NCBI GenBank assembly: GCA_910578065.1
Contig: CAJTPB010000004.1
Location: 34,336-98,335, forward strand
Length of the DNA stretch: 64,000 bases
Origin: an uncultured Christensenella sp.
GTDB taxonomy: Bacteria; Bacillota; Clostridia; Christensenellales; Borkfalkiaceae
Direction: 5' to 3'
Part shown: piece after piece, positions 23,205 to 32,243 of the stretch
How positions within the stretch are numbered: position 1 is the first letter of the stretch
How the letters are laid out: every line of letters begins with the position of its first letter
Notes under the pieces: generated by a model
Databases searched by the model: none
What the model was told of the DNA's origin: nothing
What the model saw: only the letters and a program-made list of their open reading frames with translations
Position numbers and translations under genes: made by a program

Positions 23205-23465
23205 TCAACGCTCCTCAATTCTTTTGACGTGTGATTTCTTGAAGTGGATACGGTGGGTCGGCGTTTCGAGATAATACCCGATAATGCGTTTATTGTCGTA
23301 GTTCGGGCAATTCGCAAAGGTGGCGGCGGTATCAATATGTAAGAAACCCGCCGCGACCGCGCCGTCGGCAAACTTTATAAAAACGGATTTCCCCGCAAGT
23401 GCGGTCAATTTTTCACTTTCGGCGCGGGTGTGCGCGTATCCGTCTTTCGGGGGCGGGATAATCAT
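23205..23465 (-). CDS. Hypothetical 86-aa phage protein
   Basis: Contains TALAGKSVFIKFADGAVAAG FLHIDT and HRIHFKKSHVKRIEER, a beta-rich SH3/Sm-like profile with a basic end. Not recognised. Overlaps the PAPS-reductase-like gene by 4 nt. Confidence 0.6.
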   Translation of the reverse strand: MIIPPPKDGYAHTRAESEKLTALAGKSVFIKFADGAVAAGFLHIDTAATFANCPNYDNKRIIGYYLETPTHRIHFKKSHVKRIEER

Positions 23466-24232
23466 ATATTTGCCCTCCGTTTTTTCTTCTTTTTTGTCGG
23501 TACTTTCGGCACGTATCCGTTAATAAACCGCCTTTCCAAATCTTCGAGCGACTGCGTTTTTGCAAATAAACAACGACTGTCCTTTTCGATTGTTTTTAAG
23601 TCGTTGAAGTGGTCGGGGTAATTCTTCCAAAGGTCATAAATTGAAAAGTGGCATTGTTTGACACAAAACCAACAACCGCCGCGCGCATGCGATTTGTATA
23701 TCGGCGATATAAGGTTGTACGGGGCGCAAATATCGAACGCGTCTTTTTCCGTGATTTCAAGTTCAAAGAGGACGGATCGTTTATGTAACTTTTTCGTCGA
23801 ACGGGCGAGGAGGTCGTCCATTCTTCCGACTTCGTCAAAAGCAATCCCGACATATTCCGTAATTTCGTCATTCAAACTGTTTTCGTACTTTTTAATGACG
23901 TCAAGTTTCATTCGGGAATTGCACCACGCACCGCGCACGAACGGGAAACCGTATATTTCGCCTTTGTGGTCGCCTTTTTCTTTTTTGCGGTAAAAGTATT
24001 CTCGAAAAGAATATTGCGCCGCAAGGTGTTTGACCGTGATACCGAGTTTCTCTTTGATTATCTTTTCGGCGGTTGGTATCCATTCCGCCATGATCGGGTG
24101 TTCGCCGCTTATTTCGGGCGTATATCGAATATCGACATAAACGACCTCGTCGAGCGGGAGTCCAAGTTCTTTGATCTTTATAAGTTGCGCGATACTGTCT
24201 TTTCCAAAAGACAAAAAGGCAATATATTTCAT
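23462..24232 (-). CDS. PAPS-reductase/DndC-like PP-loop protein
   Basis: 256 residues from the ATG at 24232. The PP-loop is SFGKDS (8-13). Conserved downstream features are VDIRYTPEISGEHP, FVRGAWCNSRMKLDVIKKY and the Cys-rich GGCWFCVKQCHFSIYDLWKN. Members bind ATP and act in sulfur transfer or phosphorothioation; phage versions are common but rarely characterised. A radical SAM enzyme and two DNA methylases in the same operon make nucleic-acid modification plausible. The C terminus is strongly basic (PKVPTKKKKKRRANI). Confidence 0.85.
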   Translation of the reverse strand: MKYIAFLSFGKDSIAQLIKIKELGLPLDEVVYVDIRYTPEISGEHPIMAEWIPTAEKIIKEKLGITVKHLAAQYSFREYFYRKKEKGDHKGEIYGFPFVRGAWCNSRMKLDVIKKYENSLNDEITEYVGIAFDEVGRMDDLLARSTKKLHKRSVLFELEITEKDAFDICAPYNLISPIYKSHARGGCWFCVKQCHFSIYDLWKNYPDHFNDLKTIEKDSRCLFAKTQSLEDLERRFINGYVPKVPTKKKKKRRANI

Positions 24233-24245
24233 AAATTGCCTCCCG

Positions 24246-24806
24246 TTATAATCCGCACATGCTGTCGCGGGCAAGCGCGATCAACGAGTCCGCCGTTACG
24301 CAACGCGATTTCGTGTATCCGTTCGTACATGTGATAACGACGGTTTCCTCGCCCGTGTTATCGTCTTTCGTGTATTCCGCGCCGCGGACGCAAATACCCG
24401 CCGCCCGCAAAAGAGGGGAAAGGTAGTTTTTAACGAAAGCCGCTTTTTTGATTTTTTCGATTTCTGCCGTATCCTCGTCGTCGTTTACGGACGCGATCGC
24501 GTCGCCGACGATCTTTTTAACCATAAGACGCAATTTTTCGTTTTCGAGCGTCTTTTTGTAAATCGTGTCGGTGTTTCCGATTATCAATTTTTCGGCGCGG
24601 TCTTTTAACCACATGAGTGCGTCGGTATATTCCTCGAAAGCGTAAAACGTTTCAATCGTCCCGCATTTCATATCGCCTTTGCGGAGTGTGCGTTCGTATC
24701 CGCCGATTTTTGCGATATAGGTTTTTTCGGTTTCTTTTATGACGGTCGCCTCGTTGACGATCCCGTCCGCGACGTCGCGCGTCGATACATAATATATTTT
24801 TTTCAT
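24246..24806 (-). CDS. Hypothetical 186-aa phage protein
   Basis: Starts MKKIYYVSTRDVADGIVNEA at 24806. Beta-rich first third (ETEKTYIAKIGGYERTLRKG), then a helical, charged centre (KLIIGNTDTIYKKTLENEKL). No motif recognised. Start overlaps the next gene's stop by 1 nt. A longer frame to 24890 is not needed. Confidence 0.6.
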   Translation of the reverse strand: MKKIYYVSTRDVADGIVNEATVIKETEKTYIAKIGGYERTLRKGDMKCGTIETFYAFEEYTDALMWLKDRAEKLIIGNTDTIYKKTLENEKLRLMVKKIVGDAIASVNDDEDTAEIEKIKKAAFVKNYLSPLLRAAGICVRGAEYTKDDNTGEETVVITCTNGYTKSRCVTADSLIALARDSMCGL

Positions 24807-25213
24807 TAGTCGCCTCCGAGTATAAGGTCGTACAAAATGCCCGCGTATCCGTCGTTGAGTGCCTTTTCCTTTAATTGCAAAAGCGGGCAATTTTGGTTTA
24901 TTTTCGTCAAGTGGACGTGATCGAAGTATTTACAATCCATACAAGCGTTGCGCGTGCAATAATTTTCAACGTCGATTTTGAAAACATTTTGCAACGTCGC
25001 GCGTTGTTCGTCGGGCGAGAATACCTCGACGTACACCGTTACGTTTCCGTCGATCCTTGAAAGACGTATCGCCTTTACTATCGGGGATATTTTTTCAAAG
25101 AATTTGAAAAATACTTCGCCTCGGGCGGCAGATAATTTATTGCCATTGACGATAATTGTTGTCGGCGTGCCTAATGCGCCGAGCGGGTTTGTTGTGGTTT
25201 GGTTGTTTTGCAT
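24806..25213 (-). CDS. Hypothetical 135-aa phage protein with Cys cluster
   Basis: Begins MQNNQTTTNPLGALGTPTTI. A beta-rich centre (DGNVTVYVEVFSPDEQRATL) is followed by CTRNACMDCKYFDHVHLTKI, with Cys-x4-Cys-x2-Cys plus His, a possible metal site, and NCPLLQLKEKALNDG. Not recognised. Confidence 0.6.
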   Translation of the reverse strand: MQNNQTTTNPLGALGTPTTIIVNGNKLSAARGEVFFKFFEKISPIVKAIRLSRIDGNVTVYVEVFSPDEQRATLQNVFKIDVENYCTRNACMDCKYFDHVHLTKINQNCPLLQLKEKALNDGYAGILYDLILGGD

Positions 25214-25249
25214 TTTTGCCTCCTTAAATTTTGATATATTGTTGTTGCC

Positions 25250-25426
25250 TTAATTGTTGCCGTGCTTTTCTGCGTACTCTCTGCAAGCGGCACGGATTAT
25301 GACGGATAATTTTTCCCCTTTGCGGGCGGCGATCGTTTCCAACGTCGCGCGGGTTTCGGGGGCGATTTCCGCCGATATGGGTACATTCTTTTGTTTGCTT
25401 GCGTTCGTGGTTGCCGTCGTTGCCAT
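25250..25426 (-). CDS. Arc/RHH-type 58-aa DNA-binding protein
   Basis: From ATG 25424-25426 with TAGGAGG upstream. After a Thr/Ala N terminus the sequence KNVPISAEIAPETRATLETI AARKGEKLSVIIRAACREYA fits a ribbon-helix-helix fold. As the first gene of the leftward block it may regulate early transcription. The longer frame to 25525 reads through two hairpins and is not preferred. Confidence 0.7.
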   Translation of the reverse strand: MATTATTNASKQKNVPISAEIAPETRATLETIAARKGEKLSVIIRAACREYAEKHGNN

Positions 25427-25444
25427 GTTTGACCTCCTATAAAT

Positions 25445-25476
25445 AAAAGTGGGTTTGTTGCAACAAACCCACTTTT
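25445..25476. terminator. 32-nt perfect palindrome, terminator-like
   Basis: Sixteen complementary positions without spacer (core GGGTTTGTTG/CAACAAACCC), flanked by A and T runs so it could terminate in both directions. It lies immediately upstream of the ribosome site of the RHH gene. Confidence 0.75.
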
Positions 25477-25504
25477 TCGGGGGATAAATCCCGCACAAAA
25501 TAAA

Positions 25505-25532
25505 AATAGGCTTGTTTTTTAACAAACCTATT
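25505..25532. terminator. Second hairpin at prophage-host border
   Basis: AATAGGCTTGTT, loop TTTT, AACAAACCTATT: 12 bp with one G-T type mismatch, followed on the minus strand by TTTATTTT. Its stem is related to the neighbouring palindrome (GGTTTGTT/AACAAACC). The two shield the prophage from host transcription and may mark the attachment region. Confidence 0.65.
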
Positions 25533-25548
25533 GTAAATTAGCAAAAAA

Positions 25549-25591
25549 GTCTGTTCAGACGCTTGGCAAACAGGGGGGTAGGTGTTATAAT
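25549..25591 (+). promoter_or_regulatory. Promoter and operator-like palindrome of the NatAB operon
   Basis: TTGGCA (25563-25568) and TATAAT (25586-25591) with a 17-nt spacer. The palindrome GTCTGTTCAGAC (25549-25560) ends 2 nt upstream of the -35 box, a typical operator position. This is the first clearly host element right of the prophage. Confidence 0.7.
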
Positions 25592-25619
25592 GGAAAGAGA
25601 ACATTTAGGAGGAAACTGC

Positions 25620-26396
25620 ATGGAAGAAATTGTGCGGGCGGAAAATTTAAAAAAGACGTTCACCCTTTCGCGGAAGCAGCAAAAAATCGAAAAAACGGGG
25701 CAAACGCACAAAGTCGCAGTAAACGGACTTTCTTTTTCGGCGTACCGCGGGCAGATATACGGATTATTGGGGCCGAACGGCGCGGGCAAAACGACGACGC
25801 TCCGCGTGCTTTCCACCTTGATCAAGCCCGATTCGGGCGATGCGTTCGTATGCGGGCATTCGGTAACGAAAGAACCGCAAAAGGTGCGCGATTGCATCGG
25901 ATTTATGACGAGCGAATTGAAATTAGAGGGCTTTTTTACGCCCGATTTCTTGTTCGACTTTTTCGGCTCGATGCACGGCGTAGAAAAAGAAAAGCTGGCG
26001 GCGCGTAAAAAAGAGCTGTTTTCCCGTTTCGGCATCGATCGGTTCGCGCAGGTAAAGGTAGAAGATCTTTCTACGGGAATGAAGCAGAAAATTTCGCTTG
26101 TCGTTTCCATCGTGCACGATCCCGACGTGGTGATTTTCGACGAGCCGACGAACGGATTAGACGTGCTTACCGCAAAAGTCGTTACCGATTTTTTGACCGA
26201 ATTAAAAGAAATGGGCAAAAGCGTGATCCTTTCCACGCACATTTTTTCGTTGGTCGAAAAGCTGTGCGACAGGGTGGGCATCGTAATAGACGGCGGAATG
26301 GTGCGCGACGGAACGCTGGAAGAGGTATGCGAAGGGCGCACGCTCGAAGAAAAATTTTTTGAAGTATACCGCGCGGTAAAGGGGGAAGAAATATGA
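25620..26396 (+). CDS. natA: ABC transporter ATP-binding protein, NatA-like
   Basis: 258 residues, ATG 25620 after AGGAGG. Contains Walker A GPNGAGKTT, signature LSTGMKQK, Walker B VVIFDEPTNGLD and the switch STHIF. The sequence matches NatA-type exporters (Na+ efflux in Bacillus). It overlaps the permease by 4 nt (ATGA). The cargo is inferred; drug or antimicrobial-peptide exporters look similar. Confidence 0.8.
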   Translation: MEEIVRAENLKKTFTLSRKQQKIEKTGQTHKVAVNGLSFSAYRGQIYGLLGPNGAGKTTTLRVLSTLIKPDSGDAFVCGHSVTKEPQKVRDCIGFMTSELKLEGFFTPDFLFDFFGSMHGVEKEKLAARKKELFSRFGIDRFAQVKVEDLSTGMKQKISLVVSIVHDPDVVIFDEPTNGLDVLTAKVVTDFLTELKEMGKSVILSTHIFSLVEKLCDRVGIVIDGGMVRDGTLEEVCEGRTLEEKFFEVYRAVKGEEI

Positions 26397-27553
26397 AGCT
26401 GCTTGCCTTAATGAAAAAAGAATTTTTGCGCTTTTTCCGCGATCCCAAACTGATTTTTACGATGATATTCCCGGGGGTGTTGATCTATGCGATTTACTCT
26501 ATCCTCGGCGGCGTTATGTGGGATAAAGAAAAGACGTACGATTTCCGCGCGGCGGCTGTTTCTATGCCGCCCGCGTTCGAAGAATTGTTGCAGACGGCGG
26601 CAAACGAAAGCGAAGGGGTAACGCTCACCTTTGAAAAAACGGAAGAAAAAGACGCCGCAAAGAAGAAAGTCGAAAGCGGAGAATTGACCGCGCTGATCGT
26701 TTTTCCCGCAAATTTCGAAGAAGAGATCAAAACTCCGCACGTCGGGGAATCCGCGCCGATGGTGGAAATTTATTACCGCTCTGCAGACGAAGAGAGCGGC
26801 GCGTTTTACAATTTCGCGTCTGCCGTGTTAAACGCGTTCGAAAGCGCGCAAACGAACTTGTTCGATATCAACGCGGGGGAAGGGTACGATTTATCCGGCG
26901 AGGGAAGCATTTTCGCTTCGGTAATGGGTTCGGTGCTGCCGTTTATCGTGGTCGCGCTCGTGTTCTCTTCGTGTATGAGCGTAACGCTCGAATCGGTCGC
27001 GGGGGAAAAAGAACGGGGCACCCTTGCAACCATTTTGGTAACTTCCGTCAAGCGCACGCACGTTGCGCTGGGAAAGGTGCTTCCGCTCGCCTGCGTGGCG
27101 CTTATCGGGGCGTTTTCCAGCTTCCTCGGCATTGCCCTTTCCATGCCCAAATTGGTGGGCGTTTCGGTGGGTGCGTTTGCGGGCAGTTACGGGTTTTTAA
27201 GTTACTTTATGCTGTTGCTGCTTATTTTCAGCATCGTGCCGCTGATCGTAACGATGATTTCCGCCGTTTCCGCTTATTCCAAATCGGTAAAAGAGGCAAC
27301 GGCTTATACAAGCGTGATCATGGTGTTTGTTATGGTGATCTCCCTTGTTTCCTCTTTCTTAGAGGGGGTAGGGGGCTGGGTATGCGTGATCCCCATTTTA
27401 AATGCGGTAATTTCCATGCAAGGGGTGCTCGCAATGAATTTTGCGGTATGGCAGGCGCTCGTTTCGGCGGGCTTGAATATCGTATATACGGGCGCATTGG
27501 TGCTTTTGATCGCAAAAATGCTTTCCAGCGAAAAAATCATGTTCGGCAAATAA
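26393..27553 (+). CDS. natB: ABC-2 permease, NatB-like
   Basis: 386 residues. It has one N-terminal membrane helix (IFPGVLIYAIYSILGG), a large extracytoplasmic loop, and about five C-terminal helices starting near SVMGSVLPFIVVALVFSSCM. ESVAGEKERGTLATILVTSV is the conserved ABC-2 coupling segment. Pairs with the ATPase directly upstream. A hairpin terminator follows. Confidence 0.8.
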   Translation: MKLLALMKKEFLRFFRDPKLIFTMIFPGVLIYAIYSILGGVMWDKEKTYDFRAAAVSMPPAFEELLQTAANESEGVTLTFEKTEEKDAAKKKVESGELTALIVFPANFEEEIKTPHVGESAPMVEIYYRSADEESGAFYNFASAVLNAFESAQTNLFDINAGEGYDLSGEGSIFASVMGSVLPFIVVALVFSSCMSVTLESVAGEKERGTLATILVTSVKRTHVALGKVLPLACVALIGAFSSFLGIALSMPKLVGVSVGAFAGSYGFLSYFMLLLLIFSIVPLIVTMISAVSAYSKSVKEATAYTSVIMVFVMVISLVSSFLEGVGGWVCVIPILNAVISMQGVLAMNFAVWQALVSAGLNIVYTGALVLLIAKMLSSEKIMFGK

Positions 27554-27572
27554 CAGCCTTTTAAAACAAACC

Positions 27573-27598
27573 TCTCCGCCTGCGGCGGAGGGGTTTTT
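27573..27598 (+). terminator. Terminator after natB
   Basis: CCTCTCCGCC TGC GGCGGAGGGG stem followed by TTTTT. Confidence 0.8.
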
Positions 27599-27636
27599 CG
27601 CATCTTTCATAATTCGACAAAATATCTGTAAATCGA

Positions 27637-27665
27637 TTGCTCAAAATTGCGAAATATGGTATAAT
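27637..27665 (+). promoter_or_regulatory. Promoter of the topoisomerase operon
   Basis: TTGCTC (27637-27642) and TATAAT (27660-27665), 17-nt spacer, 47 nt before the parE-like start. Confidence 0.7.
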
Positions 27666-27712
27666 ATTTGGGTATAATCGCATTATTATCGCAATTCAAC
27701 AGTGAGGTACAT

Positions 27713-29770
27713 ATGGAAGAAAAGCATTACGACGCCAAGGATATTACCATTCTCGAAGGGTTAGACGCCGTGCGTCTGCGCCCGGGAATGTATATCGGCT
27801 CTACGGGAACAAAAGGGCTTCACCATATTCTCTGGGAAATCGTCGATAACGCCATCGACGAAGCCGCGAACGGACATGCGGATACCATCGAGGTGGTGCT
27901 GTATAAAGACGGAAGCGTTTCGGTAGAAGATAACGGGCGCGGCATCCCCACCGATATTCACCCCAAAACCAAAGTTTCGGGCGTGCAGGTGGTATTTACG
28001 CAATTACACGCGGGCGGTAAGTTCGACGAGCATAATTATTCCTTTTCGGGCGGACTGCACGGCGTAGGCGCTTCGGTAACAAACGCCCTTTCCAAATGGC
28101 TGAAAGTAAAAGTATATAAAAACGGCACGACGTACGAAATGGAATTTCATTCTTATTTCGACGAACAAAAACAGAAATTCGAATCGGGTATCCCCGTCGC
28201 TCCCTTAAAAGATACGGGGATCAAAACGGAAAAGCACGGTACGTTTGTGCATTTTATGCCGGATAACGCGGTGTTTACTTCTACGGATATTCAGCTGAAC
28301 ACCGTTTCTAACCGCTTAAACGAACTTGCCTTTTTAAACCGCGGTCTTACCATTAAACTGACGGACGAGCGCATTACCGCAAACGAAGCGGTAGAGGACG
28401 AAGACGGAAACGTTCAGCTCGATCTAATGGGGGCGACCCGCCCTTATACGGTCACGTACCATTACGAAGGAGGAATTTCCGATTTCGTCGCGTTTTTGAA
28501 CGAGGGAAAAACCCGCCTGTATGCGCAGCCCCTTTATTACAAAACGCAGAAAGACGGTATTTTGATCGAGTTTGCCATTCAGCACACTTCCGATTTTACG
28601 GAAAGCATGTTCTCGTTTGTAAACAATATCCCCACGCCCGAAGGCGGATTTCACGAAATGGGCTTCCGCGGCGGCATTACGCGCATGCTGAACGATTACG
28701 CGCGCGATAATAAACTGTTAAAAGAAAAGGAAGCCAATCTGCTCGGCGACGACTTCCGCGAAGGACTTACCGCCGTTCTTTCCGTTAAAATGAAGAACGT
28801 GCAGTTCGAAGGGCAGACGAAAACGAAACTGGGCAATCCAGAAGCGCGCTCCCCCGTAGAAAGCGCGGCGGTAGAGGGCTTGCGCGGACTTGCGGCGGAT
28901 CCCTCCAACAAAAAAACGTTCGATGATATCGTAAAAAAGGCGTTGGGCGCGGCGCGCGCCCGCATTGCGGCGCGGCAGGCGAAAGATACCGCCCGCGCGA
29001 AAAACAGTATCGACTCGCTCATGCTTGTGGGCAAACTTGCCGCTTGTTCGGGCAGAAAGGCAGAACTCAACGAACTGTTTATCGTAGAGGGCGATTCTGC
29101 GGGCGGCACGGCAAAGCAGGCGCGCATGCGGCAGTTTCAATCTATTTTGCCTTTGCGCGGAAAACCGCTCAACGTAGAAAAAAAGCGGTTGGATCAAGTG
29201 CTTGCAAACGAAGAGATCCGCACGATCATCTCCGCCCTCGGCGCGGGGATCGGGCACGATTTTAATTTAGACAAACTCAACTATCATAAGGTGATCATTC
29301 TTTCCGATGCCGATCAAGACGGGTTCCATATCCGCTGCATTTTGCTCACCTTCTTTTTCCGCTATATGCGCCCGCTGGTGAACGCGGGGCACGTGTATAT
29401 CGGCATGCCCCCCTTATATAAGGTGTACAAGCAGAACGGAAGCGTGGAAGAATACGCTTACGACGACAAAGAACTGAACGAGAAAATCGAAAAAGTAGGG
29501 CGCGGATATCTGATCCAGCGGTATAAAGGGCTGGGCGAGATGAGTGCGGAACAGCTTTGGAACACCACGATGGATCCCAAGCGGCGCAACTTGATTCAAG
29601 TAACGATCGAAGACGCGGCGGCGGCGGAACAGATGATCACCACGCTGATGGGCGACAGGGTAGAAGGGCGGAAAGAATTTTTAAACCGCTATGCAAACTT
29701 CAATAAGGCGGATACGTTTATCGACCGCGTAAAGATGAAGAAGGAGAACACCGCAGATGAAGAAGAATGA
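27713..29770 (+). CDS. parE: Type IIA topoisomerase subunit B (ParE/GyrB)
   Basis: 685 residues, ATG 27713 after TGAGGT. GHKL ATPase: ILEGLDAVRLRPGMYIGSTG, IVDNAIDEA, VEDNGRGIPTDIH and GGLHGVGASVTNALS. Toprim: EGDSAGGTAKQAR and LSDADQDGFHIR, then RYKGLGEMSAEQLWNTTMDP. It unlinks or supercoils DNA with the A subunit encoded next, with a 14-nt overlap. The pair has no neighbouring recF/dnaA, which favours topo IV over gyrase. Confidence 0.85.
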   Translation: MEEKHYDAKDITILEGLDAVRLRPGMYIGSTGTKGLHHILWEIVDNAIDEAANGHADTIEVVLYKDGSVSVEDNGRGIPTDIHPKTKVSGVQVVFTQLHAGGKFDEHNYSFSGGLHGVGASVTNALSKWLKVKVYKNGTTYEMEFHSYFDEQKQKFESGIPVAPLKDTGIKTEKHGTFVHFMPDNAVFTSTDIQLNTVSNRLNELAFLNRGLTIKLTDERITANEAVEDEDGNVQLDLMGATRPYTVTYHYEGGISDFVAFLNEGKTRLYAQPLYYKTQKDGILIEFAIQHTSDFTESMFSFVNNIPTPEGGFHEMGFRGGITRMLNDYARDNKLLKEKEANLLGDDFREGLTAVLSVKMKNVQFEGQTKTKLGNPEARSPVESAAVEGLRGLAADPSNKKTFDDIVKKALGAARARIAARQAKDTARAKNSIDSLMLVGKLAACSGRKAELNELFIVEGDSAGGTAKQARMRQFQSILPLRGKPLNVEKKRLDQVLANEEIRTIISALGAGIGHDFNLDKLNYHKVIILSDADQDGFHIRCILLTFFFRYMRPLVNAGHVYIGMPPLYKVYKQNGSVEEYAYDDKELNEKIEKVGRGYLIQRYKGLGEMSAEQLWNTTMDPKRRNLIQVTIEDAAAAEQMITTLMGDRVEGRKEFLNRYANFNKADTFIDRVKMKKENTADEEE

Positions 29771-32204
29771 GAATATCCCTCAGGAACAGCCGCAAGGCAA
29801 TCTGTTCGTTACCCCGCTCGAAGAGGTGCTGCCCTCTTCCATGCTTCCGTATGCGGAATTCGTTATTTTAGACAGAGCGCTGCCCCGCGTAGAAGACGGC
29901 TTGAAACCCGTTCAGCGCAGAATTTTGTATACCATGCACGAAATGGGGTTAATGCCCGATAAGCCGCATAAAAAGTCGGCGCGTATCGTGGGCGATTGCA
30001 TGGGTAAATATCACCCGCACGGCGACTCTTCCGTGTACGATGCGATGGTGCGCATGGCGCAAGATTTCAACATGGGCATGACGCTCGTCAACGGGCACGG
30101 AAACTTCGGCTCGGTAGACGGCGACCCCGCCGCGGCAATGCGTTATACCGAAGCGCGATTAGAACCGCTCGCGCTGGAACTGCTGCGCGATCTCGATAAA
30201 AACACGGTATCTTTTTCGCTGAACTTCGACGATTCGTTAAAAGAGCCGGATATGCTTCCCGGGCGCTTCCCCAATCTGCTTGTTAACGGCGCTTCGGGGA
30301 TCGCGGTAGGGCTTGCAACCAACATTCCCCCGCACAATTTGGGCGAAACGATCGACGGGGTGATTGCGTATATCGAACACCCTTCCATCAAGCTGAACGA
30401 AATGTTAAAGTATATCCCCGCGCCCGACTTTCCCACGGGGGGATACATTATTGCCAACGAACTCAATCAGGCATATAAAACGGGAAAGGGCAAAATTTCC
30501 ATCCGCGCGAAGATCCGCGTGGAAGAGGGTGAAGGCGACAGAAAAAATATCGTGATCACCGAACTTCCCTATCAGGTAAACAAATCTGCCCTGCTTCGGA
30601 AGATCGCGGAGCTGCGCGAAGAGAAAAAGGAAGAGCTTGCTTCCATCGTGCGCGTTACCGACGAATCGGACCGCCACGGCATGCGCGCGGTAATCGAAGT
30701 GCGCGGCGATGCGGATATCGACAAAATTTTAAAGATCTTGTACAAGTATTCCGATTTGGAAGTGACGTTCGGCATGAACATGGTCGCTATCGCAAACGGA
30801 AAGCCCCTTTTGTTGGGGCTGATGGATATTATTAAGTATTACGTCAACTATCAGCGCGAGGTGGTGCTCCGCCGCACGAAGTTCGATTTGAACCAAGCGA
30901 AAGAACGCTGCCATATCCTCGAAGGTTTGATCGTTGCGGTGCGCAACATCGACGAGGTCGTTGCGATCATCAAAAAAGCGGAATCGGTTGCGGACGCGCG
31001 CGAAAAGCTGCGCAAACGGTTCGAACTTTCCGAAAAGCAGGCGCAGGCGATCCTCGATTTGCGCCTTGCGCGGCTGACTAAGCTGGAAGTGTTCAAGCTG
31101 GAAGAAGAGTTGAAAAACCTGCGCGCGCTGATCGAACGGCTTACTGCGATCGTAAACAGCATTCGTTTGCAGTTGCAGGTGGTAAAAGAGGAACTGCTCG
31201 AAATCAAGAAAAAGTACAAAACGCCCCGCCGTTCGGTTTTGGTATTCGACGAGGCGGAAGCGGCGGCGGAACGCACCGACGTGCGCGCGCCCGGCGTTTC
31301 GGGATTGCTCTGTATCAATGCGGACGGCAGGATCAAGTGCGTGCCCGAAAAGAATTTTAATATGTCCAATAAGGCGATCGGCGAAAAAACGGGCAAAAAT
31401 TGCATCGTCACCGAATACATGCGCATAAAAACGGACGTGCCCGTATTGCTGTTTTCCGACCTCGGAAACTGCTATAAGATCTATCCGCAGGATTATATGC
31501 GTAAATTCAACGAAAACGGCTTCCTGTTAAAAGACGTCAGCGATCAAGCGGCAAAGGGCGAAAAAGCAGTCGGATTTGTCCGCGCAGACGTAACCGAAGG
31601 CAACCTGTTGTTTATTACGCGGGCGGGCATGCTGAAAAAGACGGCGCGCAGCGAATACAACGTTGCAAAAGCGGTATTCCCCGCCATTCGCTTAAACGAC
31701 GGAGATACGTTGCTTGCCGTTCAGCCGGACGCGGATGAAGAGGGGGCGACCGTATTCTTTGTAACGGAAGGCGGTATGTGCCTAAACGCCAAAAAGGACG
31801 ATATCCCCCTGCAAGGCAGAATCGCGGGCGGCGTAAAGGGCATGAACGTGAAAGAAGGGGACCGTATTTTGTTCGCTTCGCAGATAGACGGCGAAGGGGA
31901 AATCGTCGTGGCAATCACGGGCGGCAGGTTTAAACGCGTGATCGCGGCGCAGATAGATCCGCTTCCCCGTTACCGCAAAGGGGTGCAGATCGCGTCGTTG
32001 AAGGGCGACGACAAGGTGCTGTTTGCCGATTACGTAACCGTTCCCTATTATTTGGCAATCGAAACGAACGAGGGCGTTTTGCGCGAAATCGTTACGGAGG
32101 ATATTCCGATCGACGCGACGAACACCCGCGGGCGCGCGTTAAAGGGTGTAAAGTGGACGGCAAAAAGCGTGTATGCGTTAAAATACCGCGAAATGGACGA
32201 TTAA
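29757..32204 (+). CDS. parC: Type IIA topoisomerase subunit A (ParC/GyrA)
   Basis: 815 residues. The breakage-reunion domain shows KPVQRRILYTMHEMG, the quinolone region KYHPHGDSSVYDAMVRMAQD and active Tyr in AAAMRYTEARL. A coiled coil lies near residues 400-500, then beta-pinwheel blades such as TRAGMLKKTARSEYNVAK. No QRRGGKG-like GyrA box is visible in the C-terminal domain, supporting a topo IV or relaxing role. In the QRDR the Ser and acidic positions (GDSSVYDAM) look wild type. Confidence 0.85.
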   Translation: MKKNENIPQEQPQGNLFVTPLEEVLPSSMLPYAEFVILDRALPRVEDGLKPVQRRILYTMHEMGLMPDKPHKKSARIVGDCMGKYHPHGDSSVYDAMVRMAQDFNMGMTLVNGHGNFGSVDGDPAAAMRYTEARLEPLALELLRDLDKNTVSFSLNFDDSLKEPDMLPGRFPNLLVNGASGIAVGLATNIPPHNLGETIDGVIAYIEHPSIKLNEMLKYIPAPDFPTGGYIIANELNQAYKTGKGKISIRAKIRVEEGEGDRKNIVITELPYQVNKSALLRKIAELREEKKEELASIVRVTDESDRHGMRAVIEVRGDADIDKILKILYKYSDLEVTFGMNMVAIANGKPLLLGLMDIIKYYVNYQREVVLRRTKFDLNQAKERCHILEGLIVAVRNIDEVVAIIKKAESVADAREKLRKRFELSEKQAQAILDLRLARLTKLEVFKLEEELKNLRALIERLTAIVNSIRLQLQVVKEELLEIKKKYKTPRRSVLVFDEAEAAAERTDVRAPGVSGLLCINADGRIKCVPEKNFNMSNKAIGEKTGKNCIVTEYMRIKTDVPVLLFSDLGNCYKIYPQDYMRKFNENGFLLKDVSDQAAKGEKAVGFVRADVTEGNLLFITRAGMLKKTARSEYNVAKAVFPAIRLNDGDTLLAVQPDADEEGATVFFVTEGGMCLNAKKDDIPLQGRIAGGVKGMNVKEGDRILFASQIDGEGEIVVAITGGRFKRVIAAQIDPLPRYRKGVQIASLKGDDKVLFADYVTVPYYLAIETNEGVLREIVTEDIPIDATNTRGRALKGVKWTAKSVYALKYREMDD

Positions 32205-32243
32205 AAAAGAGCCTCCGAATGGATAAAGTTCGGAGGTTCTTTT
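32203..32243. terminator. Bidirectional terminator between parC and the AraC gene
   Basis: GAGCCTCCGAA and TTCGGAGGTTC arms around a 9-nt loop, with A-run left and T-run right; serves both converging genes. Confidence 0.8.

Noticed and set aside
25538..26341. Minus-strand 267-codon frame opposite natA
   Set aside because: Antisense of an ATPase with intact Walker motifs; Ser/Phe-rich composition typical of a shadow frame.
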